Origin: Dastarcus helophoroides
Taxonomy: Eukaryota > Arthropoda > Insecta > Coleoptera > Bothrideridae
Reading direction: 5' to 3'
DNA length: 64,000 nucleotides
NCBI GenBank assembly: GCA_028583605.1
Contig: CM053329.1
Coordinates: 1,302,001-1,366,000 of the forward strand
The notes below the pieces were generated by a model, which saw nothing but the letters and a program-made list of their open reading frames with translations, was not told the DNA's origin and ran no database searches. The translations under genes and the position numbers were made by a program. Below are positions 48,871 to 60,979 of this stretch, piece by piece; within the stretch, counting starts at the first letter, position 1; each line of letters opens with the position of its first letter.

Positions 48871-49190
48871 CGGAAGTAATCGCTCAAGCAAATGATATAT
48901 GAGGTTTCCTTTCTTCCTTTCCGATCAAAGAAGTTTCGTCCCTGGTATGGTGGACATACTCAGTGACCGTGCTCTTCTGTCTAAACAATCTTGTATTTGT
49001 ACCAATTTTTAATTTAGAAGAGTTTCGCCTCTTGTATGTTGAACATACCGAGTTAGCGTGCTCTGCTGTTTTGAATTTGGTTTTTATTTTTTGTGTATTT
49101 TCCTTGTAATTTTTATGTTGCTTGTTCCTACAAAAGCCCCCTAAGAGGTCGAAATGGGTCGAAGTCCTTTGACATTTACGCATTCATACC
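48871..49190 (+). repeat. 3' tail of the PLE
   Basis: This stretch follows the PLE coding remnant in the same orientation and matches the inverted tail pair at 3.3-3.8 kb (GTGGACATACT, ACCGTGCTCT, AAAGCCCCCTA). A pair of inverted ACCGTGCTCT/AGCACG-type words forms a loose hairpin. The terminal motif is eroded (CTACAAAAGCCCCC...GTCGAAA). Confidence 0.55.
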
Positions 49191-50329
49191 CCCTGAAAAT
49201 CATAGCAATAATAGTTCTCCTCTAATACCTAAGGACTCTGAACGTCAACTACTCTCGGAGCAGTGGCATTAAAGCTGAGAGTATGTCAAAGATAAATAAT
49301 AAAATGCACATTGGATAGCCCTGCCACGATGCCTGACGTTATCGTATGGACTGAAATAACAGCCGAAATTTTAGCCAGAGTTCGCCGGTTTCAAGACGTT
49401 TAAAAATTAAACGACAAATTGGACATAATTTCGTATAATTAGAATGTATTTATACAATATCTGTCAATTAATCTAATTTTGTGACACTTCTAAATTAATA
49501 AAAGGATGTCCAAATTTAAAATTTACTACTTTTATTGAATTTAGACATCAACGAATACTGTATATTGGTTTGCATAAATTGGCATAAATTATATTTAATT
49601 GACGGAATGCTGATTAAAATTAAAGCATATAGTAATTTTATTGTTAACCAAAATAATAATCACCGTTAGCTGAATGTTTGTGATTGTAAAGATCGTCAAT
49701 TTAATTGTCGAAGTGAGGTTAATACTTTTAACAACTTTAACATATTATCACCTTTAACTTCACCGCGGGTGCTGCAGCTGACGCACATTTTACTGAATAT
49801 TTAATGATAATGAACTGTTTAGAACAAAATTTATTCGATATAAAATTTTTAGAAACAATATAACGCTACCTACCGAACTATTACGAATATCTACATGTTC
49901 CTTTAGTCCGTTGATTTAATTACCATTTTATGACCCCTAAAGCGAAATAATAACTGATATTCATTGGTAAACAAATTGAAAAAAAAACGGGCTTGCTATG
50001 GCAAAATAATGGTAATGTTTATAGGCTCTGCGGGCAAAAGACGAGATTTGGAAAGGGATTTTCCTTAGCGTTCTACATGGAGAGTTAACCATTTTTCTTA
50101 TCTGTATAGTATAGGTGAAGATAAGGTCTCGAACACTATTTATCTGTTTTATGTTTATCAGTATTATATACCTTAATGTTTTTTTAAAACATTTTTTGAC
50201 AAAAATAAGTTTTTTTAAGCTTTTATTATGGGGGCAACGATGTCATTACAAAATTATTTAAATTCCACTTCCATTCTTTTAGAAAACCGAATGCCCTAAA
50301 GTTTTTTGAGCACAACGGTACTGATTAGT
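49191..50329. other. No gene recognised
   Basis: AT-rich sequence between two retroelement remnants, without open frames or repeats that I can identify. Confidence 0.4.
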
Positions 50330-50713
50330 TTCTGTAAACAGTTTTTAAGATATTTTTTTCCTCTTCGGCTCTTTCCCGTTATGAGTTCGCTGTTTTTTCC
50401 CTCTATAGCTCTCTCACATCCCAGTCCCCTGCTCCTCGATCTCTATCTATCATTGCATGTCCAATATAGGTCCCCCATCGTAATGCCGGTCGTCCTCTCC
50501 GTCTTCTCCCTGTCGGTTCCCATTCCAATACTCGGTTTGATCATATGTGTTCTGGCATTCTTTGGACGTTTTCGTACCATTGTAGTGCTCTGTTTTCTAC
50601 AATAGATTTCTTGTTATTTAACATTTTATTCCTATTCGTTGCCATATTTCTTCAGTTTTCACTTGGTTTTTTTTGCTGTTTGTAGACACCGTCTCATAAA
50701 GTCTAATTCCACT

Positions 50714-50823
50714 GATCTTATTTTATTCCTTAGTGTATTTGTTACTAACCATACTTCTGCCCCATACAGATCTTATTTTATTCCTTAGTGTATTTGTTGC
50801 TAACCATACTTCTGCCCCATACG
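50714..50823. repeat. 55-bp tandem duplication in the retrotransposon
   Basis: Two nearly identical 55-bp copies start at 50,714 and 50,769 and differ at about two positions. They fall in the part encoding YGAEVWL.TNTLRNKI on the minus strand, so the protein segment is duplicated. 55 is not a multiple of three, so the frame shifts. Confidence 0.8.
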
Positions 50824-51878
50824 GACTAATATGTTGTACTATGCTTTGAAAAATCTATTTTTTGTTCCCTTTAGTAAGAGTGTTGTTCCATATCAATCCG
50901 TGAAGTGCTCTTGTAGCTTGCCTTCCTCGTACTATTATATAGATATCTAAAGGTTTGACAGCTCGTGACAGTTTCGTTCTCTAGATTAAGATCTGCAACT
51001 TCTTGCCCAATACATAGATATTCAGTTTTGCTTATGTTTATATTAAGTTCCCATAATTCGTATTCTTCTTTCAGTTTCCTTATCATATATTCCATGTCCT
51101 CTTTTTCTTCTGCAAAAATAACTTGGTCCTCCGCGAACAGTAGTGAGTGTAATATATTTCTTTATATCGGTATGTCCATCCTTCCACATGTTTTATACCA
51201 CCTCTGTAGAGCCTGTTCTATAAATATATTAAAGAGTGTGGGTGATAGACCACATCTTTATATTAGGGCTTTCGTTATGTTTATTGGTTTCGTCAATTTG
51301 TTGCCTATTTTTATTTGCACTTTTGTGTCTTTGTATAATCTTTGTATTATATTAATCCATTTTTCTTCGACATTCATTCTTCTCATAGCCCTCCATAGTT
51401 GTTTTCTGGGCACACTGTCATATACTTTGTCCAAATCTATAAACGTCATATGTGTCTCAATGTTCTTGGCTTTGTTCTTTTCTATGACTTGTCTCATGAT
51501 AAATATATTATCTAGGCATGATTTACTTTTGCGAAATCATGATTGGTCTTCGCTCAAGTCATTTATATGCTGTCCTATTTTATATTTTGGGATAAGGCTA
51601 ATGGCTCTATAATTATTTGTTGATTTTTTATTTTCTCTTTTATATATGGAGAATATGTATGACCAGTTCCATTCTCTTGGGATTTTTTCTTCCCTTTCAA
51701 TTTTGTTGAACAATGCTTCGATGTAAGAGATGAGCTTTCCCCCTCCATATTTCAATAATTCCATTTTTACATTTCCTGGTCCAGGTGCCTTACTGTTTTT
51801 GGACTTTTTTAGTGTCTTGTTTATATCGTCTTTTGTTATTTAGACTTCACCCATCCTGCAGGAGCGTTAAGTAGTATA

Positions 51879-52143
51879 CAGTAGACTCCCGCTAAAGTTG
51901 CGCTCACCGTACTGGATCGACCGTTAAAGTTGCGAGTCCCCCTAATCTAATCCCTACAATTATCGAAAAATATATATGTTCTATTGCTCCTTGCGTGGTT
52001 GAGTGGATTATTCAAAAGTGGCGCTAAAACTCGTTGTTTAAAAATTAGAATCGGGGAATATCCCCGCAACTTTAACGATCGTATCCTGAAAACTTTAACG
52101 AGCGTGCAACTTTAACGGGCGCAACTTTAGCGGGAGTCGACTA
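51879..52143. mobile_element. Pogo-like MITE, copy 1
   Basis: This 265-bp element begins CAGTAGACTCCCGCTAAAGT and ends ACTTTAGCGGGAGTCGACTA; TA flanks both sides (51,877-51,878 and 52,144-52,145). Subterminal copies of CAACTTTAACG recur on both strands. The CAGT terminus and TA target fit pogo/Tigger-type elements, which is an inference. It is inserted in the non-LTR ORF; leaving out the element and one TA makes the flanking codons read TEWKVYYLTL without a break. Confidence 0.85.
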
Positions 52144-52460
52144 TACTTTCCATTCAGTAGGTGTAATTATTTGTACGATATTTTTATGTTTAATATTGTT
52201 TCTGATGTTTTAGATTTTTTTCCACGTTTTCGTTGCACTGTTATAACTAATTGTGTTGTCTATATATTTGCACATTCTTTCCCAATATTCATTTTTTTCT
52301 AATATTACTCTTTATTTGACCTGCTGCCTGAGAGTAACATATCCTTTTCTTGTTTCTGTTGTTTTGTCTTTTAGCCATTTCTAAAAGGCATATTTTTTTG
52401 TTTTTATCATACCTTCTAATTCTTTGCTAAATGTTTCTATAAACTTCTTTTTGCATTACA

Positions 52461-55400
52461 CTATTACTACTCAAAGTGTCCAGAGATCAACACCAAAATA
52501 AAAATGATCTCTGTCTTGTTAAAATTTAATTTTTCTGTTCGCCACACAACAAATTTTTGGATGAAAAGCTGCTCAAAATAATGACATAACTACAAAGTGT
52601 AGAAAATTTTTACGCTCTCTAATATTTTAGTATATAACTATATGTTTTAATTTTCAAGCATAAAGCTGCAATTAATTGGTGTTCAAAGAAGTAAGGCACA
52701 AAGATGCATCGCCTTATAGTACTAACGCATGCATTTTACCTGGGCCCTGACTATATGCTTTTTGAACCCAATCAGGATTAATTTGAGATTAATACTTGCA
52801 GTTATGATAATTTATAATTCCATTTAAGAAAAATTTTATATTTTCAGAAAAAAAAACTATAAAATTTACGGTTTTCAGCACAATATAATATGATCTGGTT
52901 GCAAAACGGCATGCAATGATCTAGATCAGCGTTTCCCAAATGATGGGTGACCATCTGATAGCGAGCTACAAATATAAAATACCAGGTCGCAAAATTGTCT
53001 CTCTTTTGTTCAGTTATACTCATAAAATTTATGAAAACGAGCCCTAAAATTTTTAAATTTAATTAAACGATTTATAATTAAACAGTCAAACGTGCTAAAA
53101 TTTTAATACCTTCTGTCATGCTATGTGAAGCAGGGTTTTTAACAAATATTTCCCTGTAAAATAAATATAGAAACCAATTGGGAGTTGAAATGTGGCGTAT
53201 CCTTCTAATAGAGGAAGCTTATCGGGAAAAGACCAAATCATTTTCAATAAATATAATTATTCTTCTGATTTCAATTGTAATGCAATAAAAAATATTATTT
53301 TTTTATATTGCCATAAAATAAAAAACCCAACTACTCCATTTGCTAGTTGTTTGAAATTAAATAAATTCTACTTCATTTTGCAAATTTACGTCCCTACAGC
53401 CGAGATACCTAGAAAGTTGAATTTTTATTTTCATAATCAAAATTGAAAAAACATTGAAATTTTAATCGTGAATCTGGCGATTATTTATTTATAAAATATA
53501 TTTCTTTTCTTTCTAAAAATTCTGCATTACTTTATGGCACTGTATATATTCTTAATGTATTAAAAATATCGTAATTAAAAAATATTGGATATATGCTACA
53601 ATAGTAGCCTGAAAAGACTATATTTCATAGGCTTAACTTCTGGCGCATCCGCCAGAGAGAGAACAACACCGCAGCAATATTAACTTAAATGCATGTATTT
53701 ACAATGTCTTAATTGTTTCATTAGCGTCACATGTGGTCTTGCGCTACATGAAACAAAGCTTCATGGTACAATATCCGTATTTTCTAAATGAGTTTGCGGG
53801 CGTAGAGTGTATGTGGTCTTATTACACAAATCACCTTCACTTAACGCTACATAATTTAACTTCGCCTTAAACCCCATTATTTTGGACATATAATTATAAG
53901 CCCGAACGTACAGCCGAAATTGTCTCGACATTCTGTTATAGTCGAGCCAGATGCAAGGTAAACAACAGTTGAAATGTTTTCAAGCACCGTTTTCGTTATT
54001 TCGCCAAGTAAAAGAGGGATTTGTATGCAGACCGAAAAAAGAACTTTTCTTTTCTTTGGGTCATTCAAACAGCGGGTTGCTTCAATAAAACTCAAACCTA
54101 ATATCTTTCTCCCTTGGTTTCATTAAGGTTTTATTCGTTTTGAGTTTTTGCGCCCCTGATTCAATTAAATCTGATCGAGGGTTATTGGATATTAACTCAA
54201 ACCTTCTCTGTGGTGAAATTAGAAACTCTTTGATATTAATAAATGAGATAACGATAAAACTGCATTCCAAACTTTTAATCTTATTTTTGATATTTTTGCA
54301 AAAGAATGTTTTAACAGAAGCTTGGTTTGCATCTAATTAAGACACAATTATTGCATTTAACGATCGTAAGCGATTTACATACAAAGAATGCTGAGCATTA
54401 CAGGGGTAATAGCTTACCCAGTTAGACATTTGAACAACGGTTTTGATGAATTAAAACAAAAATGGGAAACATAACTAATATAAGGCACAAAAATGCGAAA
54501 TTGGAGATTGCAATGGCATTACACTTTATTTCGACAAGATATTTCTAACACATGAATGTTTATTATTAACACCGTAAAAATGTAATGAGAATTTTAATTT
54601 TAGACATTGAAAATAAACACAAACTTAAAGCAGTTTGATTTGATAAGTAATCAATTATCCACGTCTACGATACTTTTTCGACAGAAAATAAAACGCTTGT
54701 TGCAAATTTATGCTTCGGCAAGAATAAGAGCGCAACAGTATTCTTGAGCAAGAAAAAGAGAAATAATTTAAACTAGTTGACAGTAACAATATTTTTTTGA
54801 GTTAAAATGCTTAGTTTGGTGCTCACGCAACAAGTTGATCATGTAACTTTAACCTAATTTTTTTTAAATGAAGAGTCTAGCAGGATAAGCATGCGATATC
54901 TCCCAAAGGGAAGTTCGAGTCGATATTTTTACTACAGTTTTATTTCATTAAGCTTAACTATTCTACAAATATTCAGCTCCATGAACAACCTAGTATTCAA
55001 AAAAAATTTTTTGGAGCAGATACTCTATGCTTATCCTGCTAAAACCTTTAACTCCTAATTAAAATGACAATTTACTATACGGTCTAATAAAATGGGGACA
55101 ATATACTTCGTTCAGCAAATACTGAATTTAATCCCAAGTACACCAAAGCACAAATATTTAAAAATAACTGACGAAGAAAAAACCAATAACATATAAATGA
55201 AAATAACATACACAGAATATTTAAGTGATATTGAGTGTCCTGGTATGGCGTTGGCTGTAGACATAAAATTAAGGGAAAAATAGATTAATATCAGTATAAA
55301 GAAATAAAGATATTTTAAAGAAGATATGCCGGTTTATGATAAAGGCAAATTTTCTAATTAATAACTTTTAGCATATCAATGACCCAAAATATTAGTTGCA

Positions 55401-55646
55401 ACTATTTGTACTAGCGTACCTTCTACAGGTCTCCTTTATTGATCGATCGCAATCGAATTGTAATTTATCAAAATAAGAGGTAGTTAATTTTAAAATTTAT
55501 TGATTAAGTATTCATTTATTGCTCCTGCTTGACGAGTGTTTTCGGATTTTACTGAATTTTACTGTAATATGCATATCTTTTTACTAAATAAATTATGCTT
55601 ATGCACTCCTATGCATTTATTTTCAATCTCACTATTTTTGTTTTAG
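52461..55646. other. No gene recognised
   Basis: Ordinary AT-rich sequence. Open frames at 53,192-53,446 and around 54,080-54,340 lack motifs and splice context. It may be intronic if the candidate exon at 55,647 is real. Confidence 0.4.
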
Positions 55647-55704
55647 GATGATTCGAAAGCGGCAAAAAGTTCAGAAAAAAAGCGATGGATACATGACCCA
55701 TCAA
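55647..55704 (+). CDS. Candidate host-gene internal exon
   Basis: A pyrimidine-rich stretch ending TTTTTGTTTTAG is followed by 58 bp and then the donor GTAAGT. The first frame is open and reads DDSKAAKSSEKKRWIHDPS with one base left over; a second frame (starting MIRKRQ) is also open and the third begins with a stop. The exon ends in phase 1. The next acceptor-bounded open frame, at 63,826, starts with two bases of a split codon, which fits this phase. The protein is not recognised; the segment is basic and hydrophilic. The exon is inferred from splice signals alone, and a 58-bp match could be chance. Confidence 0.35.
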
Positions 55705-56737
55705 GTAAGTAGATATATATTTTAAATAAAAACTGTTTAGCTTTGTCAAGAACTTGCATCAAAACGTATTTAGGATGTCCTTTTTTTGTTGTTGTTTTCA
55801 GGTCAGCGTCGTCTACAAACTCGAATTTCACGAATTTTTATGAGAATATGAAAAACGCCCTCTTTTTTGTTCGCAGTTCAGTCGCTTTAATGCTACTAAA
55901 AGTGTCACTTCGGACGTGAACTACGACAAAGTTTCAAGCAGATTATGTACACGATAAATGCAGATTTCAGATTCCACGTTTTCAGATAAAAGAAAATCAC
56001 CTAGCCTTGGGTAGGATTTAAAATATACATGACCCTTTTTGAGGAAAACTATATCCACTTGTAACAGCTTTTAATAAAATGTGTAGAGCTCGGTTCTTTC
56101 CGGAAAGTTTCTGTAATCATCACTGCTTTATCAACTTCAGGTTAAAATTACGCCATGACAATTTTTCAGTTGTAATGTTATTGTCTTTCTTTTATTACTT
56201 TTTAATTAAAAAATCCGTATTCATTAATCAGCTCCCAAACCGATTTCCTTTATTATTGCTGGATTTTATGTATTTTTATGTTTTTTTTTTCTTTTTTTGA
56301 AGAAAAATAGTTCAAATTATATAAATATCGCAGAGTAAATTACTCACACTCGCCAATGAAGTGGCATAAACACGGACTTCCTTATTTCACTGGAGTTACT
56401 GGTTAAACAAAAGGTTAAGACGATAGTCCACTTCTTCAAAGAATTATTACCTTGCTTCTTGAGCTCTGATCTGATTATCTGATTAGGAAATCTTAATTCA
56501 ATATCTTCAAAGTCGAAGAAGAATTGTAAGGATGAATAATTATTAAGAATAGGGTGTTTAACTTTTATTTTAAAATTGTCTCAAAAAGTTCCTACAAAAT
56601 TTTACTTCCCCAAATAAAATGACTTTTTACAACAAAATGTGTAAAATAGAAATCACCTATTTAAATTGGCGCGGAAACCCGAGCCGCCATGCCCAAACAG
56701 ATGATGACGTCAAAAATATAATATACTTTTACTTGAT
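55705..56737. other. No gene recognised; possible intron
   Basis: AT-rich sequence up to the left border of the large palindrome. The copy of the palindrome-centre word at 56,711-56,741 overlaps its end. Confidence 0.4.
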
Positions 56738-56741
56738 ATTT
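56711..56741 (+). repeat. 31-bp word shared by palindrome border and centre
   Basis: The sequence from CAAAAATATAATATA to CTTGATATTT is present exactly at 59,834-59,864 and, with one change, inverted at 60,139-60,169. It lies exactly where the left palindrome arm begins. Confidence 0.85.
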
Positions 56742-56805
56742 AAAGCTTTTTTGGCTTTAAATTACATATAAAACAAGAAAAACAACAGATTACTTTTTGA
56801 ATAAA

Positions 56806-57868
56806 ATTTTAATATTGGGTAATATCTCCTTTAGCTGCAATAACAGCCTCGGTTCTTCGCGGCATACTTTCTATACACTTTAAAGCATTTTCTTTTAGTT
56901 TTTCATCATTGTGCCAAACTTTCATAGATTTTTTATTTAGTTTTTGTTTACTTATTATAATTTCCATCAAAATTTTTCTCTTGGCCAGTTCCTAGAAATG
57001 TTCTATCGGGTTGAGGTCAGGGGAGTTTCCGGGCCATAACAAAACACGAATATTTTGGTTTTCTAGGAAGGCTGATATAGATTTTGCCATATGGCAAGAT
57101 GCTAAATCATGCATAAACCAAAATTTATCGTTTGGAAACCATTCCCCCACTTAAGGTAGCATCCTTGACTTTAAAACTTTAATATATTGGTCCTGGTGCA
57201 CCGTTCCGTCCACTATATAAAATAGGCCAGTGCCTTGTCATGAAATAATTTACCACATTATTATGCTCAGAGGGTATTTTACTCTTTGAACAGTTTAGTC
57301 TTTATGGTAAATTTCTCCTGGGCGCCTTCAAACAATTAAAGATTGGAACGTCATCAGAGAAGCAAGCCTTCACTCGACAAAAATCATATTATTAATTTAT
57401 TACATTTAATTGTTGAATACTAAATTACCTTCTTCTAATCTTCTGAAGACATATGACGATGATTTTTGACCCACTTAAACCACTTTTTCTTCATAGGTTC
57501 GGTTAATCTTGGTTTTTATTGGCCTCAAACAATTAAAACCTTGCTCGTTCAGATGCCTTCTAATGGTTCTCTCAGGCAAAGCCTTTCTGCATCTTCGACC
57601 AATTTTGTTAGCATTTTACTGCTTTTGGATCGGTTTTTCAAACAAATATCTCTTATTTTTCTCTCATCTCGTGGTGTTTTTAGACGTTTTCGACCAGAAT
57701 TCCCAACACGTTTCGCTTGACTACTCTTATTTTTGCTTTGATTCTGATAACTGTTGCAACAGAAACGTGAGTTAAAGCCAATAATTTTCTTTGAGAGTAA
57801 GCACTATTCTGCAGAAGGGCCGAAACTTTTAAAAATTTTGCTGGAAGAATATTTTTTGTCTTTTCCAT
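56806..57868 (-). pseudogene. Tc1 transposase, decayed (left arm)
   Basis: This is the inverted twin of 62,138-63,197 with the same stops and shifts. On the minus strand it starts METTKN-like as MEKTKNILPAKFLKVSALLQ (helix-turn-helix region). It keeps the second catalytic Asp in FMHDSAPCHMA and the final Glu in SPDLNPIEHF, 34 residues apart (DD34E). The C-terminus ends AAKGDITQY. The left copy lacks the 3' terminal inverted repeat that follows the right copy, since the arm stops about 70 bp past the stop codon. Confidence 0.8.
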
Positions 57869-58315
57869 CTGGAAAAAATCATTCTTTTTGAAAAATGGTC
57901 TTTAGCCAACTTTTCTACCAGAAAATATATAAATTTATACTTAGTTTTTTATAAACAGACTCTCAATTATCTAGATAACATGAAACAATAATTAAAGTCA
58001 ATAAAACAACTAAATGTATCACTAAAAAGTCTTTTAAAACATCAATTTTCGCCGCACAATCAAGTTAACACGCGAATTAATGGTCACCAAAAGGTATCCT
58101 TTAAGTTCAACAATTGTCAAACTTGCAATTTATTTGAATTTAAGCACCAAAATGTATTATTTAAAATATGGGCAACATATTATCCATCGTTTATTAAATG
58201 CGTTACTTTGCATTTTAAATGCATAAAATGTCGGAAAATTCGTGAAATATCGGTTTTTAATAATTTGGCTACTCAGTGTGATGCCGATTTTTTTAATAGT
58301 AACCCGTTTTAGTGA

Positions 58316-58345
58316 GTCATATACAGAATGTCCCAAAATTATCAA
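58316..58345 (+). repeat. CAGAATGTCCC-type element end (left arm)
   Basis: TATACAGAATGTCCCAAAAT has the form of the TA-flanked element ends seen elsewhere in the window; the inverted twin is near 61,660-61,685. Whether a complete element is present was not resolved. Confidence 0.35.
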
Positions 58346-58579
58346 AAAAGGTCATAATAATATATGCTTTGCGATATTCTAAAACAAAAACTTTAATACA
58401 ATTATGTGGAGTTTACAACCGCTCTGGAGCTAGGATTTGTTGAAGTTTCTATAATAGTAGGCGCTGTAAGCATAAATTATGAAGAATTATGATAACCGTA
58501 CTGAATTTAGTAATATTGAAAGCCTACAAAGTCCTAGTTTTGGAATAATCATTTGCACGCTATTCCTAAATCCACCTCT

Positions 58580-59022
58580 TAGAAGCCGGGTTTTGTTTTT
58601 TTAGCTATAACGTACTTCACACTTTACATCGCGTCAGCTAGTCACTCTCTATATGAAGCGTAACTGCAATACTGTTCTCAGGTTTGTAGTTTGGCCCCAA
58701 AACAAACAATGGATCTTATAGCTTAACTGCCTTGTTTTGTTTTTTTCTGCAAGCAGATGTTTACAAGAACTGATAGATTTGATTTCCCAAGGACATTCTT
58801 AGGGCATACCTGACAATTTGATTAGGTGAATTCCCTTGTAGTCTATCTTGGCAGACACAATGAAAATTTCTATCTAAGGAAAATCTTCTTATGTGTTTTC
58901 AAATTACGAATTTTTTTGCCAAGCATAGTTTTTCCTGATAATTACAATTTGCCTCATTTAAAACGGCAGATCAACACCATCTATCTTAATTATTTCTTCT
59001 TGCTCCCAGTGCTTCAAGATTA
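58580..59022 (+). pseudogene. Jockey-type RT C-terminal fragment (left arm)
   Basis: The plus strand reads TSRQLVTLYMKRNCNTVLRF, then NSLVVYLGRHNENFYLRK and FPDNYNLPHLKRQINTIYLN before a stop. The last part is the jockey-type C-terminus (SLP..VFPDNYNL..FK..VN). Several stops and replaced residues show it is a relic. It is related to the fragments at 25.6-26.1 and 27.8-27.9 kb. Confidence 0.55.
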
Positions 59023-59339
59023 AGCTTTGCAAGTGGATTGTTACTTAAAAACAAAACAAACATTAGATATCAAAAATGTAGAAAAAACGCGCTGAAAATT
59101 GAAATGTTTTTATTCAGAATCACCGACAATCACGAAAAATGGCTAACTCAAAATGTTGAAACTATACTGCTAATTTATTTCAGTTATAAAGGAAGTCACA
59201 ACACAGCCTCAATCCATCGATACCCATCAATAGGACAGTTGATACCATAAAACTGATTAAATGATGATTTTTCTGACATAAGTGTCAACTATCCTGAGAG
59301 AAGCTATCCGAGACTTATCTAAACAGCTGGGAGGAGATA

Positions 59340-59613
59340 CAGTAGACTCCCGCTAAAGTTGCGCTCACCGGACTGGATCGACCGTTACAGTTGCTACTCC
59401 CCTACCATCCCTCCCTTTGTCGAAAAAAGTATATGTTGTATTGCTCCTTGTGCGGTTGAGTGGGTTATTCAAAAGTGGCGCTAAAACTCGGAAGTCTAAT
59501 TCGTCGTTAGAAAATTAGAGAGGGGGAATATCCCCGCAACTTTAGCGATCGTATCTTGTCAACTTTAACGAGCGGACAACTTTAACAGGCGCAACTTTAG
59601 CGGGAGTCGACTG
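59340..59613. mobile_element. Pogo-like MITE, copy 2 (left arm)
   Basis: This 274-bp element begins CAGTAGACTCCCGCTAAAGT and ends ACTTTAGCGGGAGTCGACTG with TA on both sides (59,338-59,339 and 59,614-59,615). It is the same family as 51,879-52,143, with indels in the middle. Confidence 0.85.
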
Positions 59614-59833
59614 TAGTTGAAACTTGTGTCAGAGAGAAATATACCGAATAAAGTTCCTAGTGCAAACTCACCGTAAGAAATAAGAAATTATCGGTTTACT
59701 CATAAAAACACGTATTGGTTCATTATTGCAGTTTTGAAATTGCAATACTTTGTTCGGGAACGAATATCACAAGGCGATATTCGCTATGATGGTTTAAGCT
59801 GTGACATCATTGTTGGGTATATAACCAACTTTA

Positions 59834-60169
59834 CAAAAATATAATATACTTTTACTTGATATTTTGCAAGCTGTAACCAAATCTCTCTCTTTTTAGTGTC
59901 TCCTGGAATTCGTATAAATAATTTCTATTGAGTCCTTACAATTGCATACTTGCAACTTTGCACCAAATGTTGCAGGCGTACGTATATGTTACGATTTTCA
60001 TATGAAATAATGAGTTTCTGTCGTTATACGTAACATTTAGTGCGAAATTGCAAGTATGCACGTGTAAGGACTGAACAGAAATTACTTATAAGAATTCCAG
60101 GTGGCATTAAAAAGAGAGAAACTTGGGTACAGCTTGCAAAATATCAAGTAAAAGTATATTATACTTTTG
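59834..60169. repeat. Diverged inverted repeat at the palindrome centre
   Basis: The two halves meet near 60,002 and pair through TGCAAGCTGTA, CTGGAATTC, AGTCCTTACA and GCATACTTGCAA with many mismatches. Each half ends in the 31-bp word also found at 56,711. The higher divergence suggests this was a foldback or TIR element before the arms were duplicated. Confidence 0.7.
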
Positions 60170-60389
60170 TAAAGTTGGTTATATACCCAACAATGATGTC
60201 ACAGCTTAAACCATCATAGCGAATATCGCCTTGTGATATTCGTTCCCGAACAAAGTATTGCAGTTTCAAAACTGCAATAATCAACCAATACGTGTTTTTA
60301 TGAGTAAACCGATAATTTCTTATTTCTTACGGTGAGTTTGCACTAGGAACTTTATTCGGTATATTTCTCTCTGACACAAGTTTCAACTA

Positions 60390-60663
60390 CAGTCGACTCC
60401 CGCTAAAGTTGCGCCTGTTAAAGTTGTCCGCTCGTTAAAGTTGACAAGATACGATCGCTAAAGTTGCGGGGATATTCCCCCTCTCTAATTTTCGAACGAC
60501 GAATTAGACTTCCGAGTTTTAGCGCCACTTTTGAATAACCCACTCAACCGCACAAGGAGCAATACAACATATACTTTTTTCGACAAAGGGAGGGATGGTA
60601 GGGGAGTAGCAACTGTAACGGTCGATCCAGTCCGGTGAGCGCAACTTTAGCGGGAGTCTACTG
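60390..60663. mobile_element. Pogo-like MITE, copy 3 (right arm)
   Basis: Inverted twin of 59,340-59,613 with the same TA flanks (60,388-60,389 and 60,664-60,665). It arose with the palindrome rather than by separate insertion. Confidence 0.85.
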
Positions 60664-60979
60664 TATCTCCTCCCAGCTGTTTAGATAAGTCTCGGATAGC
60701 TTCTCTCAGGATAGTTGACACTTATGTCAGAAAAATCATCATTTAATCAGTTTTATGGTATCAACTGTCCTATTGATGGGTATCGATGGATTGAGGCTGT
60801 GTTGTGACTTCCTTTATAACTGAAATAAATTAGCAGTATAGTTTCAACATTTTGAGTTAGCCATTTTTCGTGATTGTCGGTGATTCTGAATAAAAATATT
60901 TCAATTTTCAGCGCGTTTTTTCTACATTTTTGATATCTAATGTTTGTTTTGTTTTTAAGTAACAATCCACTTGCAAAGC

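Larger units (their letters stand above)
50330..52460 (-). pseudogene. APE-type non-LTR retrotransposon ORF2, decayed, split by a MITE
   Basis: On the minus strand the ORF can be followed through ELEGMIKTKKYAF, KGYVTLRQQ, EYWERMCKYID and IVQIITPTEWKVYYLTLLQD. It continues with ITKDDINKTLKKSKNSKAPG, VKMELLKYGGGKLISYIEAL, RENKKSTNNYRAISLIPK, FIDLDKVYDSVPRKQLWRAM, HTLFNIFIEQALQRW, LLFAEDQVIFAEEKEDM and INISKTEYLCIGQ. It ends with YGAEVWLVTNTLRNKI and RQGRRRRGRPALRW. These are the RT motifs and post-RT region of an APE-class non-LTR element (RTE-like or a related clade; not settled). The catalytic FADD box reads FAED. Several stops and shifts are present, and the N-terminal endonuclease is missing. 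A pogo-like MITE interrupts the frame at 51,879-52,143. Confidence 0.8.

Noticed and set aside
48884..49183. Minus-strand 99-codon frame
   Set aside because: It lies antisense in the non-coding tail of the PLE.
50965..51612. Longest open frame in the window (215 codons, plus strand)
   Set aside because: It is the antisense of the non-LTR reverse transcriptase, whose minus-strand motifs are unmistakable. The plus-strand product has no recognisable motif.
57466..57775. Plus-strand frames in the left palindrome arm, mirrored at 62,231-62,540
   Set aside because: These are antisense shadows of the Tc1 transposase pseudogene.
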